Part shown: in pieces, positions 27,245 to 38,919 of the stretch
Numbering within the stretch: the stretch's first letter is position 1
Layout of the letters: each line of letters opens with the position of its first letter
Assembly (NCBI GenBank): GCA_018881555.1
Contig: JACAXG010000018.1
Coordinates: 372,001-436,000 of the forward strand
Direction: 5' to 3'
DNA length: 64,000 nt
Source of the DNA: Amblyornis subalaris
Lineage: Eukaryota; Chordata; Aves; Passeriformes; Ptilonorhynchidae
Made by a program: the position numbers and the translations under genes
The notes under the pieces: model-generated
The model's database searches: none
What the model saw: only the letters and a program-made list of their open reading frames with translations
What the model was told of the DNA's origin: nothing

Positions 27245-27415
27245 ATGCAAATGTTTGCCGTCGATAGCTTTTATCTTTGNGCATTGGCTGTGGCCGGTGC
27301 CGGGCTGAGCTCGCGGGGCCCTGTCGCTGCCCAGCCGCCCCAGCTGGCCCTTCCCAGCCCGGCTGCATGAGGATGGATCCTCACAGGGCTCAGCTGCGCA
27401 GGCACAGGCGTGACA
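27245..27415. other. Small GC- and CpG-rich patch
   Basis: Roughly a dozen CpG dinucleotides occur in about 170 bp (for example gccgtcga, gccgggctgagctcgcgggg, cagccgcccc), far denser than the surroundings. It is too short for a typical promoter CpG island. It may be the edge of a regulatory element or simply a GC-rich segment. No splice donor or coding frame is convincing. Confidence 0.5.
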
Positions 27416-30080
27416 CGGGTTGTTTGTGCTATGATGCAATGGGATAACTTTCATAGAGTCAGCACATTTTTGATAATAACTGAGACCAACAGATGCATCG
27501 GTCTGTGGTTTCCTAGTTAGGTTATGAGTCTGTGAAAAACAAAGCACATAAACTCAGGAAAATGTGCAAACTTGGTAGAAACTGTAATCGTTGCTGTTTT
27601 GCTTTTTTCTTGGGGGAGGGTGCTGCGTTTTTGCCTTTGAGATCTCAGTGGGAGGACGTTTGGCAGTGCATCTTCTTTGTTACTCAGGAATACAGGAAAA
27701 ACTGGGAAACACCTATTGGCAAATATTGTTGAACAAACCATGCAGGACCTCATCCAGCTATACAAGGCATGAGATCGCTGGCACACCCTTCGTGAAGCTC
27801 ATGTTGACCATGACGTTCCCTAGCTGTGATAGATGTCTGGTGAGGACAAGTGGATCTCCAAGTCATAAAATGTGGCTTCCTTGCCCAAGTGATACTGTTG
27901 AAGTGTGCTCACAGGTAGTTGTGTAATTTAAATACAGGGTTTTGTTCTGAACCCAGTGGTCCCATTTTTATCTTTATGGTACCTATCAGCTGACACACGT
28001 GGGAAGTCATGGAGAGAATATGCTGAGGGTGTATTAAAAGTGCTTTTTTTTTGTCTCCTGTGGCCTGAGAGAAAGTTTTTAGATGCTGTCACAGTGAGAA
28101 GCTGGTGTTGCTTGTGCTGTTCAGTCCTGTGGCAGCACATTGTGCAAACGGTAAATTATCTCCTTGACCTGAAGAAATGCAGCCAGACTCAGGGTGAGTG
28201 AGAGCCTCTGGTAATGGTAACATTTTGGACATATGTCCTCAGAGCTTAGAAATATTCTTGGAATATGGAATAATAATTTTATTTTTTTTTAAATACCACC
28301 TCCGTGTTGGAAAGGGCCAGGTGTGAGGGGGAGGATGGAGCTGGCACAGCTGGCTGGGCAGTGCCCCTGCTGCTGCCAGGGTATGTTCTGGCAGCTGCCC
28401 TGGTCTCCCATCCTCAGAGCTTCATTCTCCCACTGCTGGCAGGAAGAACAGACATCCAACTGTTTGTCTACTTTCCTCCTTTTGCATAGGAATCAAGTTA
28501 GTGCCTTTTAGATGTTAATAACTAAAATACGGATTTTTTTGTTTCCTCTGAACTCATCCTGCTGCTGTGGTTAGTGAAACCAATCAGAAGGATTGGGACT
28601 TTTTTTTTATCATGGGAAAACATTTGCAGGGTCTGTCCCTGTAGATAAAAACAACAACTGCATGACGAGACATGGTGCAACTGTTGGGCGAGGGGGAATG
28701 TGAGGATTATTGCTGAGGGGAATGCTGAAAGAAAGAGGGATTTCATGGGAAAGAGGGAGGTTGCTTGGCAGGAAAAACGGAGGCTGTTCCAAACATATGG
28801 GGCAGCATGACCAGGTGTAAAAAAACTAGATACTGTCCAGAAAACAAAAAATGATGCAAGGGAAGTGCAAGCCATGGAGGGATATTGGGATCTTGTAGGT
28901 AAGTCTGTCTAGCACAGTCTGTATTCTAAAGAGGTGTTAGGGTAATTGGATAGAGGAGGAAAGGTGACTGGAGCAGCCTGAGAAAAAGGTGTTGACAGCA
29001 GTTTATTACTGTTTGTTAAACATGTGTTTTCTGGTTTCATGATAAATTCAGAGCACATCTATAATTAAAATGAAATCTCTGTAACATACAAGTATGAGCT
29101 GCATATCCAAGGTTGCAGTGAATTAGTTGGGCACCACTGAAACTGTGAGAAGTTCGCCAGATAAAAACCTGAAGTTTTTAATAAGGGGTTTTTTTTCTGT
29201 TTTTTTTAATGATGGGAATTAATTATTCATTTATTTTGTATCCTTTGATTATACCTTGTTGTCTGCTTGAGCAGTGCTGCAGATGAAAATCACTATGTAT
29301 CAATACTCTGGTTATTGAAAATAATTCACCTGTACAATTCATTTATTTCATGTGGTTCATTGGGTGGCTGTTGATGACATGGTGACAAATTTTTACATCA
29401 GATTTGTGAGGTCTAAATCCAGTCATGAAAATTATGCCAAAGTGTTTGTGATCTTTCCTCTCTTCAGCATGCTCACTTTCAGGTCCCATCATGACAGTAT
29501 TGCCCATGTCCTGCCAGGGCAATGAGCCTCACACGAATACTGCTGCCATTCTTTAAAACTCTCATCGTCACTTCCAGCATTCCATGCTAGATTATTTAAA
29601 TGATGAAGTTTCTGTATATTTTTAAAGGTTGGAGAATGAGGTTTTGTGGCAAAATTTCAGTTGACCTATTGGACCAACTTATTACTAGTATATTCTTTAG
29701 CACCTCTTCTTTTCTAGCAAATATGTGGAAGTGCAGTTGTTTGACTTCTAATTCTCCTATTTTACGGAGATATAACTTAGTTTCAGGGACCTAGGTTTTC
29801 ATAGTTTTCTGAAATTTACTTTCTAACTTTATCTGCTTTCAGAGAGTGTTTAAAATGTAACCTTTAATCACTATAAACACATTTATGGAGACAAAAAAAG
29901 GGCCTTGAAGGTTGCTCTGTGGAGCTCCATTAGCAAGTGTGGATTCCACTTGTGGCTGATCCCTTCCCTCTGGTTAGGGTGCTAGCTGTGGCCCTCCTTT
30001 GTAGCAGCCTCTGTCCAAGCCAGAGGCACCTGGACCAAATCCAGGCTTCCAGCACTCGCTGTGCGCTGGCTGAGCTTGAC

Positions 30081-30163
30081 TTTTTTTTTTCTTTTTTTTG
30101 GTTGGTTGGTGGGGTTTTTTTTGTTTTTTCCTTTTTTTTCTTTCTTTCTTTTCTTTCTTTTTC
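30081..30163. repeat. T/pyrimidine-rich tract with GGTT units
   Basis: T runs are separated by ggttggttggtgggg and then a CTTT-repeat stretch. The + strand is almost free of A. Lys- and Glu-rich minus-strand frames here are artefacts. Confidence 0.9.
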
Positions 30164-31750
30164 AGAAACCATAAAATTAAAAGTTTATTTAATTCTCCTG
30201 TCTACATAGTAATCATGAAGGAGAACCAGAAAGGAGAAATCAGAGAGACATTGATGTATTTCAGACAATTAACTTGAGGGGCAGAGGGAATTGAAATTCC
30301 CCATTTTAGAATTGCAGCTTTCCTACTTTATCACAGCTAGCTGAATCCACTGTTGAAATGCATGTATTGCTGTTTTCAATAGAGAATACATTTTATACAT
30401 TTATGGATCATATGTGTCATCTGTATCAATGTACACATCTATTAAAAGAAATTTTCAAAAGCCTGACAGCAAAAGCAGAACATGCTTCTCTCCTTGGGGA
30501 AAGCATCAGACAATAATCAATGCATGGCAGAAGTTACTCATTGCATAATGGACCCAGCAGTGAGAACTGTAGGATAAAAAAATGTTGTAGGACAGAAAAA
30601 AAGTTATTTTTTTCCATCTTCACATACAAATGTGAGGATTTCTGGATCTATTCTTATAAAATGCAATATTAACTTATTTCTGGCTCTAAATTAGCTCCAC
30701 ACTGGAAGCCTGAAGCTCCAGATTCACAAAGCGCAAACTATTCTTCAGTTGTACTGCTCATATGGATGACATAATCAGACTCAGGACTTATTGAACAATT
30801 TTTAAGTTCGCTGTTTGTCATGGGTAATAAAATGTATCACTGACTACAAAAATACCAAATTATAATGTGCTGTTCCTACCATTGCCATATTTGTATTTCT
30901 TTGTCATTGTTCTGCTATTCTGTTTCTCCATTCCATTAACTTCCTTAATTTACTGTCTCACATTTCTGCTGGATATGTAATTATTCATAACTTCGAAAGA
31001 AATCCTACCCTAAAAAGGGATCGGTGTTCAGCTGAGGATCTGAGTGAAGAACTCCCAAGGGGCACTGCAGTGCTTTGCTTTCTTTTGACTGCCACAGGTC
31101 ACTTGTGTCTGTGTGTCTCAGCCTTATCTGTGCCCCATTTCCCCTGGGATTTGGAAACAGGCTCAGACTTTCACCACCTACCACAGATTTTCTGTCTTCT
31201 TCTTGCATCATGAGGCAACTGCTTTTCTTTTGTGGAATCGGAGCCCTTTCATTAATTCTGTAGTGGCTGCTTATCTTTTGTGGTTTGGAGAAAGGGAGGA
31301 GGTGAGCTAATGCAGGAGCCAGCAGACAAGACCTGGAATGTCTTGTCCTGATGTGATGATGTCAGCTGATACATTTGGAGATGGTTAAATGCAAGAAATT
31401 TCAGTTTTCTGCTGTAGTAGGGTAATGGGAGTTTGAAAAGAAAACTCAACCTGAATGCCCGCAGTGAGCACAGAGGCAGGAGAGTGAGACTTACTCAGCC
31501 TGTTGGGCATCATGCCCAGTGAGAGTGAAATCCATGTTCATGTGCTTTACAAGGCATGTTCCATTTATTTTGGGAACAAAAGAATCTCATGTGGAAAATA
31601 CAGTTTTTGATAAAACCTTGATCAACTTTATAAAATCCACTGTAAGTTTCTTTAGTTAGTTATCAGCATTTTTTTTTCTTTTTGGCTAGCATATTATGAG
31701 TTCCGTGTAGAGATTTAGTACTTAAGTAAAAATAAATGCCTGTAACACTA

Positions 31751-31864
31751 TTTTTTTTTCTTTCTTGGTTCTTCTTTCATTTTTTATTTCTTTTTTCCTT
31801 TTTTAATTTCTCTTTTTCTCCTTTTTTTCCTTCTTTCTTTATTTTATTTTTTGGTTTTTTTTCT
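31751..31864. repeat. Pyrimidine-rich (TTTC)n-like tract
   Basis: Over 110 bases are nearly all T and C on the + strand, in irregular TTTC/TTTTC units. It would be U-rich in a + strand transcript. Confidence 0.9.
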
Positions 31865-34800
31865 TGAGAGTCTGTGAACTTACTTAAAAGCAGACATTCC
31901 TCTGTGAAGTCTGTGGCATTGCTTAAATACTGGTCTGTACTTTCAAAAATAAACGCTTTATCCATCTGCCTTATGCTAATGGATTACACTTCAGCATTGC
32001 TGTCACTCCTTGCATAGCTGTAGGATTTTTGGCATGGCTGTAGGATTCATTGATGGAGTAGGATCTTTGGCAGCTTGTTTCTTGTCCAAACAGTCCATGC
32101 TTTCCCACCTCTTGTTTTATCACCCGGGTATTGTAACAGCGGCATTTGGAGCTCTGATAGCTTATTTGGAAAGCTGGTTTTGTAAAAGCCAACCCCTTGA
32201 AAACTGAAGCAGAGGGAAGAAGGAAAAGGAGGTATACATGTGGTTTGGGGCTGAAGTGATCTCTTGACACTCTTTGAGGTTGATCATAAATATGCATGAG
32301 ACAGGAGGAGTTTTTAGTAGATGTGCTTTGCCTCTTTTGCCCCAAGCTGTCTAGAAAGAGAGTTTATGACAGGCTGGAGAGCTCCAAGTTTTAAACAAAA
32401 GGTGATTGTTGCCAGTTTTTAGAGAGGTGTCATTATTTTTATGTTAAAACACTCTAATGGAAATCCTTGTGTATGTTTTACTTGCTTTATATTAGTTCTT
32501 CGTCTTTAGGTCTTCATCTGCTATTTAGGGTTCACCCCTTTTTAATATACTACCATTCTTTCCTCTGCCATGTATCCCCAAGATGATCGTCTTTACTTTC
32601 TGGAGCAGGATTTAGCTTATTTATTAGGTAGAATCCATCACACCTTGTACACTCTGCTTATCAGGGCAGCCAAGAAGGGCCAGCACAACCAAGAGAAGAC
32701 TCTGCAGGTGAGAAGTCTTGTCTCCTCATGGGGTGTTCCTCCAGCAGTATTTTCATTTCTTGGGTAATTGGATTTCAATACGATTTTCAAATACATCAGC
32801 TAGTTTCTGGTAGCATATTGAAAAAAGTAAAAATTTTTCTATCACTGCCTGCTTTCGGATTTTGTGTGTTTCTGTGTGAAACTCTTTTCCTGGCTAATGA
32901 TAAAGTAGTCATGAAAGGAATTTTTTCACTGATTACTGGATACGGATATTTGTAACTGCATTATAGGATTGAGTGGAAGTGAGTCAAAGTGATTTTGTGT
33001 GTTTTTCTTTATAAAGATTTTGTCACCTTGAGGCTCTCCATTCGTTGTAGTGTTTGTGATATTTATAGCTTTATAAAATACAGCCATGGTTTCCTCAACA
33101 GTAGTCTGTTAGGAGCTTTTTAATAAAATATTCAAATTACAACATCCAAAATTAAGGATGGTGACACTATTTCAAGAGAAATTGGTATAAACATGCAGTT
33201 TACATTCTGTTTTTTATTTAAAATGAGACTATATGTCTGGTTTCTGCAGTGTTGCTTGTGTACCTAAATACCAATGAGGTATTTTTTGAAGGTTGCTAGA
33301 GTCTATGTTTCAAGAAGTTTTTATATATAGGTTGAAGATTGGCCTCAATATTACCAACAAATCAAATCAAATTTGTTTAGAGATGTTAAGTGGGTTCATT
33401 CCCCCGTGAAACTACAGCTCAAAATGCTGACATAGTTTTATGGCTTTCCTGGAAGATGTACTTTAGGTAAACACACATCTCACCACAAATGGAGGGGTAG
33501 NGAGGTGAAAGTCTCTGGCCTGTATTGTAGAGAAAGTCAGATTAGGTGATTTCTTGTAGTGGATCTCATTGACAGGGTCTGTTCTAACCTTCAACATCTG
33601 GAAATGACAAACAAAACAGAGAACAGAAAATGTAAGCACAGAGAAATTTGATTCATTAGTGTTCAAGGAACTGATCAATAGGATCTTCTAAACAATTGAA
33701 GCTCAATTTAAATTCATATTTCTATGATAGATTTGTATAATTCCATATTTTCATGCCTGCATGCATGCACCTGTAAGCTTGGAAGTGCATTTATTTTGTG
33801 TGGGGTTTGTCCTTTATGGACAAGACAATAATTAATAAACTAACTTACTCTCATCCTTCCTGGATTTGCATTTCTTTTTCTTTGAAAGTTCATCAGTGTC
33901 TATTAGTCAACTGAAAAACACTTTCAGGTCATTTGTTCTATGGCAAGGGTAAGAAATACTGTAATTGCTGTGACTGACCAAAAAACAATCTGGCCATTTT
34001 TCTAATGAGCTCATCCTTGTCTTTTCTTCTGATTTCAGCAGCCTTGAAATCATGTGTGTGATATGGTACCGCTCCTGCATTTTTTTCCTGATCAACTGGA
34101 AGTGAAAACTATATTCTTTTAAAAATGCTTATAGGCTCATACCCGTAAATGTGGGTTTGGAATAATTGCATCATCATGCTTTTTCAGTCCCAGTTGGTTT
34201 CATTTCAGGCTTGGAACAAAATCTACAGTGTGATGTAATTGCCTTCCTCTGATTATTTTTACCTTGGTGTATTGTGTTGCTGGCTTGTGTATATAGTTTT
34301 TATGTGCTGCCATTTGAAAAACGTTAAAACTCCTGAGAGTCTGTCTTGGAAACCCTTCTGGATGTATCACTGTGTTTTTATTTGTGCACGGCAATTACAG
34401 CAGCCCATTAGGGGCCTATAATTTCTATTGAGCATAGAATGGACTTCTCATCATTTAATATGGAATGTGATTTTGCTCCTCAGTCAAGCTAAAATCAGCT
34501 TACTGTTGTGATTACCATCCCTGAGCTCCACCCTGCCTTTTACCACCTGCCACTTGCAAGTAATTTCTTTGGCAATGAGAATACAGCCAAAACTGTCGAA
34601 TAAATTGGCCCCTTTTTGAGAGTCTTCTTCTGATTATTATTCTTATTTTGTGGTGATGTCAGATTTCCAAGGGTAATCTCTCACTGGAGGAGTATGTTTT
34701 TCTTTGGGATTTGCATCACCCGCTCCTTTTGAGTCTCCATTTAAGAAGTAATGATTGCTTACTGAAAATATGTATTATGTAGATTTTCTGTTATTCAGTT

Positions 34801-36924
34801 CCATTACTTTTTTTTGTGAGCACATAATTACTTTTCTAGGAAGGAGAAAAGAAGATTCTTTAACCCAGAAGATCAGCCAAGGATTGACAACAGGCACACT
34901 TGTTTTTATCCCAGAACATACAAGTTTATTTGTTGCCATCTTGGAAAAAAGGGTTTTGAGTACTTTAGTTTCAATACACTCCATGGCAGTATTTCTGTTC
35001 TTTTCCTTAAGCAGTGAAAGTACTGAAAGAGAAAAGTATGATTTTAAGATATGTGGAAAGAGCATTTCGTGCTAGCTGGGAACAGTGTTTCCCTTCATGC
35101 TTTTTGGATGTTTGACATCATTGCATATATAAAGTGAAATTCAGAACTTCCTTCCTTCACACTTTGATATTTATGATGCTATTAACTCTCGCAAAAGAAA
35201 ATACCCCCCCAGTTTTTTCCTGGTAGAAACATAAGAGAAGCAATGTCTAAGCATTAATGGGTAGCATTTTGCAACAGCTGCTAACAATTTTATTCTGTTG
35301 TCACACTAAAATTGTGAATTAGCATTTATGGTTGCTTGCTTGAAGTCAGTACAATACACCTGTGAGCTTACAAAGGCAGGAGGAGCAAGTCTGGTCATGC
35401 TCTGTATTCCTTCGTGATGCACTGCTCNACCTTGAGCCACAGTGCTGGACACCAGGCCAAGCGTACATGCAGTGAATGTGAATGTGTTGCTAAGGCAGAG
35501 GTTTTGAGATGTTTTAAGCATTGCCTCACTGGTATCAGGTTCATCTTACCATCCTCTTATCAATCCTGAGCAAAGCTTTGTTTTTTAAATCCTCTGCTGG
35601 GGCAGTTAAATTGCTTCCAGTGCCTTCGGTGGGCTGGTCATTGTAGGTCAATGAGAAGGGGTCACCAGGGACTGCAATGCAGATTTCCTCCAAAGACACA
35701 GAGGAATGCCACACGTTTATGGTACAATCAGAAGAGATTTGGGCTGATGCCAGCTCCAAGAAGTCTGTCCAGCAGTGGTTTGTTATCTCCTCTCCTCTTG
35801 CTTCCCTGTCTCCTTGCCCTGTGACTCCCTCTTGCTCTGTTTTCATTTCTGATTTTGCAATCCATCTGTTTATATTAGATTATAAGCTCCTGAGAACAAG
35901 GATCTGATAATTTTTAATAACTGAACACAGTTATGCACACTTTGCATATCAAAGTTATCTGATGCTTTCATCCTTTTTTCCCTTCCTAGAAGTGAAGGTT
36001 CTCAGCAAAGAAATGGGGTGACTGTGGCGTACGGTATTCTTCGGTGAGGTGGAGGAGGAGAGCTCCCTTTCGGCCTATCTACAGTCCCTTGCCTTAAAGA
36101 AATCAGGAAACATAGCATTGCAAAGAAATTTTAGTGCAGTAACATATGCAATTACTGACAGTAATTTATATGGCTGTAGAAGTACTTGAAAAATATACAT
36201 TTCTTGTGCTGTGTACTGATTAGGTTTCACAATGACTGCCTAGATTCTATGGTAATGATAGCTTTTGAAAGGCATGTNTTATAACAAGTAACTATTAAAA
36301 TATTCATGTATTCCATGATTAAAATGAACAATATTAACACATCTTATATTCAAAGCAAGAGACCACTATATACATAATGGAATATACATTTTATCTCTAA
36401 ACTGTATAATTTGAGAAAAAAAGTAAGAGCTGATTATTTGTGTATTATTTTTTTTTTTTCTGTGGTCGTAGGGCCTCTTTCTTCATTCCTCCTTGAGTCC
36501 TGTGATCACTTACTATTTTGCAAATCTGAACCTATGCCTTTGTGCTTCAGAAAGCAGTATGCTGTTTATGTGTTGTTGTTCCATAATGTGAACAACTCTG
36601 GAAGTAATAGGTTGTTGTGAAATAGTTTGGATTTCTGACAGACTTCTAGAGAGCTTAGACACACAAATGTGATGGCAAAAAAATTACCTGTAGCCATGGG
36701 ATGTTTTTCATGAGCTACATCATGAAGTGACGCAGACGGTTTTCCTGTCATTTTAAATACCCTCTTTCTGCCAGTATATTGTGAAAATCTTTGAGAAACA
36801 TATTTCCTGAAAATGTGGACAGTTTATATAATGGCAGTGCTACTGCTCAGTAGAGTCACACAGTCACTGAGAAAAACTTGGGCAGGATGGAATTACATGT
36901 ACGAATTAATAGTGTCTTTGAGAA

Positions 36925-37345
36925 AATGAAGGGTTAAGGGTCTGGAGTACAAGTCTTATGAGGAGCATCTAAGGGAGCTGGGATTGTTCAGCCTGGAGAA
37001 AATGAGATTCAGTGTGGACATTGTCTCTGTCTGCAACCACCTGAAAGGAGATTGTAGTGAGGTGGGTGTGCGTGTTTACCCCCAAGTAACAAGTGACAAG
37101 ACGAGGACAAATGGCCTCAAGTTGCACCAGGGGAGGTTTAGATTGGATATTATGAAAAATTTCTTCCCTGAGAAGAATGGTCAAGCGTTGGAACAGGCTG
37201 CCCAGGAAGGTGGTGAAGTCACTGTCCTTGAAATACACATGTGGATGTGGTGCTTAAGGACATTGTTTAGTGGTAGACTTGACAGTGCTGGGTTAGTGGT
37301 TGGACTTGATGATNTTAAGGGTCTTTTACAACCTAAATGATTCTA
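36925..37345 (+). mobile_element. CR1 LINE fragment, 3' region
   Basis: A recognisable CR1 sequence: gggtctggagtacaagtctt, atgaggagcatctaagggag, aacaagtgacaagacgagga, caggggaggtttagattgga, ggaacaggctgcccaggaag, tggacttgatgat and a 3' end at caacctaaatgattct. A short segment after cagcctggag is rearranged. The copy is orientated with the gene and lies 1.4 kb upstream of the first AFAP1 coding exon. The open frames inside it come from the element and are not host genes. Confidence 0.9.
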
Positions 37346-38790
37346 GGGAAATATTTGCCCAAGCATACTTCTTCAGGGATTTCTTGTTAAGAGGTTTCCA
37401 TGCCCTGGTATTGCTGACTGGCACGTCTTCTGTGCCTGCTAGAAGTGTGTTGAGTTTGCCAGAACAGTACTTACAGGTACAATCTGCAAATACATGGGAC
37501 AATCTGCATTCATTGGAGACAAGAACAGGCCAACAGCCCCTTGCAGGAGGGTAGCTGACATCTGCAGGCTTCCCTGCACTGTGCTGTTGTCAAGTGTAGG
37601 ATAAAGCAGATGCATCTTGAACAAGGGTTGTGTAGGTGTCCAGACACCTCCTCAGAAATGGAAGAAAAGACTCCAGGTTCACTTGGGTAAACAATTGTAT
37701 CAGAAAGGTTTTAGGAGTAGGGAAGAGCTGGTAAGGCAGTAAGCAGCAAAGAATGTACCTTTTAGAGGTCCGAAGAGGCTTAGCAGCAGTTGTCCAGTTA
37801 GGCCTTGAAAACCCTGTAAAAACAAATGTGATTAAGTAGAGAAAAATTTAACTGGAGGCATTTTGGAATGAGGATACGAAACTATAAATAGTGTATGCAC
37901 TTAAGTGAAGGGACCAGAGAATCTCAGAATGAAGAGAGAACTGAAACATGAAAACGTGGTTCAANACCATGGGTTTCTCACAAATCAGATGAAGAGATAT
38001 CCTATGATCAGGCTGTATGTATGGCCTGACCTACTGCAGTTATTGGGACAGTACAAGACTTTAGGGATAATTTGAAAGGAAAAAAGTAGAAATGTGCTTA
38101 TAAAGTCCATTGATAAAAAAAATAAGAAGCATTGGGAATAGAGAGAAGGAATGTAATATTTTCTAGAGCAAATTGGAAAACTTTGAGAGCTGGAATAATA
38201 GAAATAGGATGAAATGTGAAATGCATCACTTGGAAACTGAGGAGTGATAAGAAAATATGCGAGAGGCTGGGAGCTTGTCTTTGAAGATTATAAAAAAAAC
38301 CCCCACCAACACTGTTAAAAAAAGAGTCCCTATTCTTTTTTTACCACAGCAAACAGAATAAAAAAGATAAGGAAAGAGAAAGATTAGTGAAAATATCAAT
38401 AGTGTCTAGAAGCTTTGCCAAGCCTTAAATTTGTTCTGCATTTAGAAATTTTGCAGTTTGTTTGTGGGAGGGGAACAAGCCTGGCACTGGTATAAAAGCC
38501 AGGGGCCACCCCACCATTCCTGCACTTAACTCGTCTAGCGCTGGCTTCATCATGTGGCATGTGAAAAGATATGTCTGTCAGTTTTGAAATAAATGCCAGA
38601 AGAGCTCACTAATGGACTGTTCAGTTGGTTCTACTAATGTTTGATAATGTTAAAGTCTGTTTCCATCAGGGAAGACCATACATTTTTAAGAAATGCTCGA
38701 AAATAACTATGAGTGTGGATACATGAGAATTAACTCTTGTCTCTTTTCCAATGGGACTTTTTAGAAAAATTCTATTTTTTTCCCTTTCAG
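37346..38790 (+). other. Noncoding sequence immediately upstream of first AFAP1 coding exon
   Basis: This is the 3' end of intron 1, or an alternative promoter region. It contains unique purine-rich sequence, a TATA-like site at 38491 and a long pyrimidine tract (38771-38788) leading to the acceptor at 38790. Confidence 0.6.
38491..38498 (+). promoter_or_regulatory. TATA-box-like core promoter motif (putative)
   Basis: TATAAAAG, the optimal TATA form, is set in a locally GC-rich context (ggcactgg before it, gccaggggccaccccacc after it). A start about 30 bp downstream would fall near gcactt at 38522-38527. If transcription began here and read into the exon at 38791, the leader before the AFAP1 ATG would be about 270 nt. 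The leader would contain a short upstream frame beginning at 38552 (11 codons, stop tga). There is no direct evidence that it is used. Confidence 0.3.
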
Positions 38791-38919
38791 CCATGGAAGA
38801 GTTAATAGTTGAGCTGCGCCTGTTTCTTGAACTTCTGGACCATGAATATCTAACTTCCACTGTCAGGGAGAAGAAGGCAGTAATAACTAACATTCTCCTG
38901 AGGATACAGTCATCAAAAG
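38791..38919 (+). CDS. AFAP1: AFAP1 first coding exon (residues 1-42 plus first base of codon 43)
   Basis: This exon encodes the N terminus of actin filament-associated protein 1, an adaptor that cross-links actin filaments and links Src-family kinases to the cytoskeleton. Translation from the ATG at 38793 begins [20 protein letters not shown] and continues to LRIQSSK, which I recognise as the near-invariant start of vertebrate AFAP1. The start sits in a strong context (ccATGG), only two bases after the acceptor, so almost all of the 5' UTR must come from an upstream exon. The acceptor is a long pyrimidine tract ending in cag at 38788-38790. The donor is aag|gtcagt with GT at 38920-38921. The coding part is 127 nt, leaving phase 1, which the next exon completes as Gly43. 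An in-frame ATG at 38751 lies in the intron and is not the start. Identification is from family memory, not a search. Confidence 0.96.

Larger units (their letters stand above)
27416..36924. other. Noncoding intron/flank sequence
   Basis: No exon is recognisable. Notable contents are GC-richer spots near 28.3-28.45 kb, long pyrimidine tracts near 30.1 and 31.8 kb and otherwise AT-rich unique DNA. The stretch from about 27.3 to 33.5 kb is unusual in having no isolated ambiguous bases. Confidence 0.5.

Noticed and set aside
36984..37340. 118-codon frame on + and 89-codon frame on -
   Set aside because: Both lie entirely inside a CR1 fragment and do not follow an intact element protein.
38751..38792. 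In-frame upstream ATG giving 14 extra N-terminal residues
   Set aside because: It lies in the intron upstream of a clear pyrimidine tract and AG acceptor. The conserved AFAP1 start is at 38793 in a strong context.
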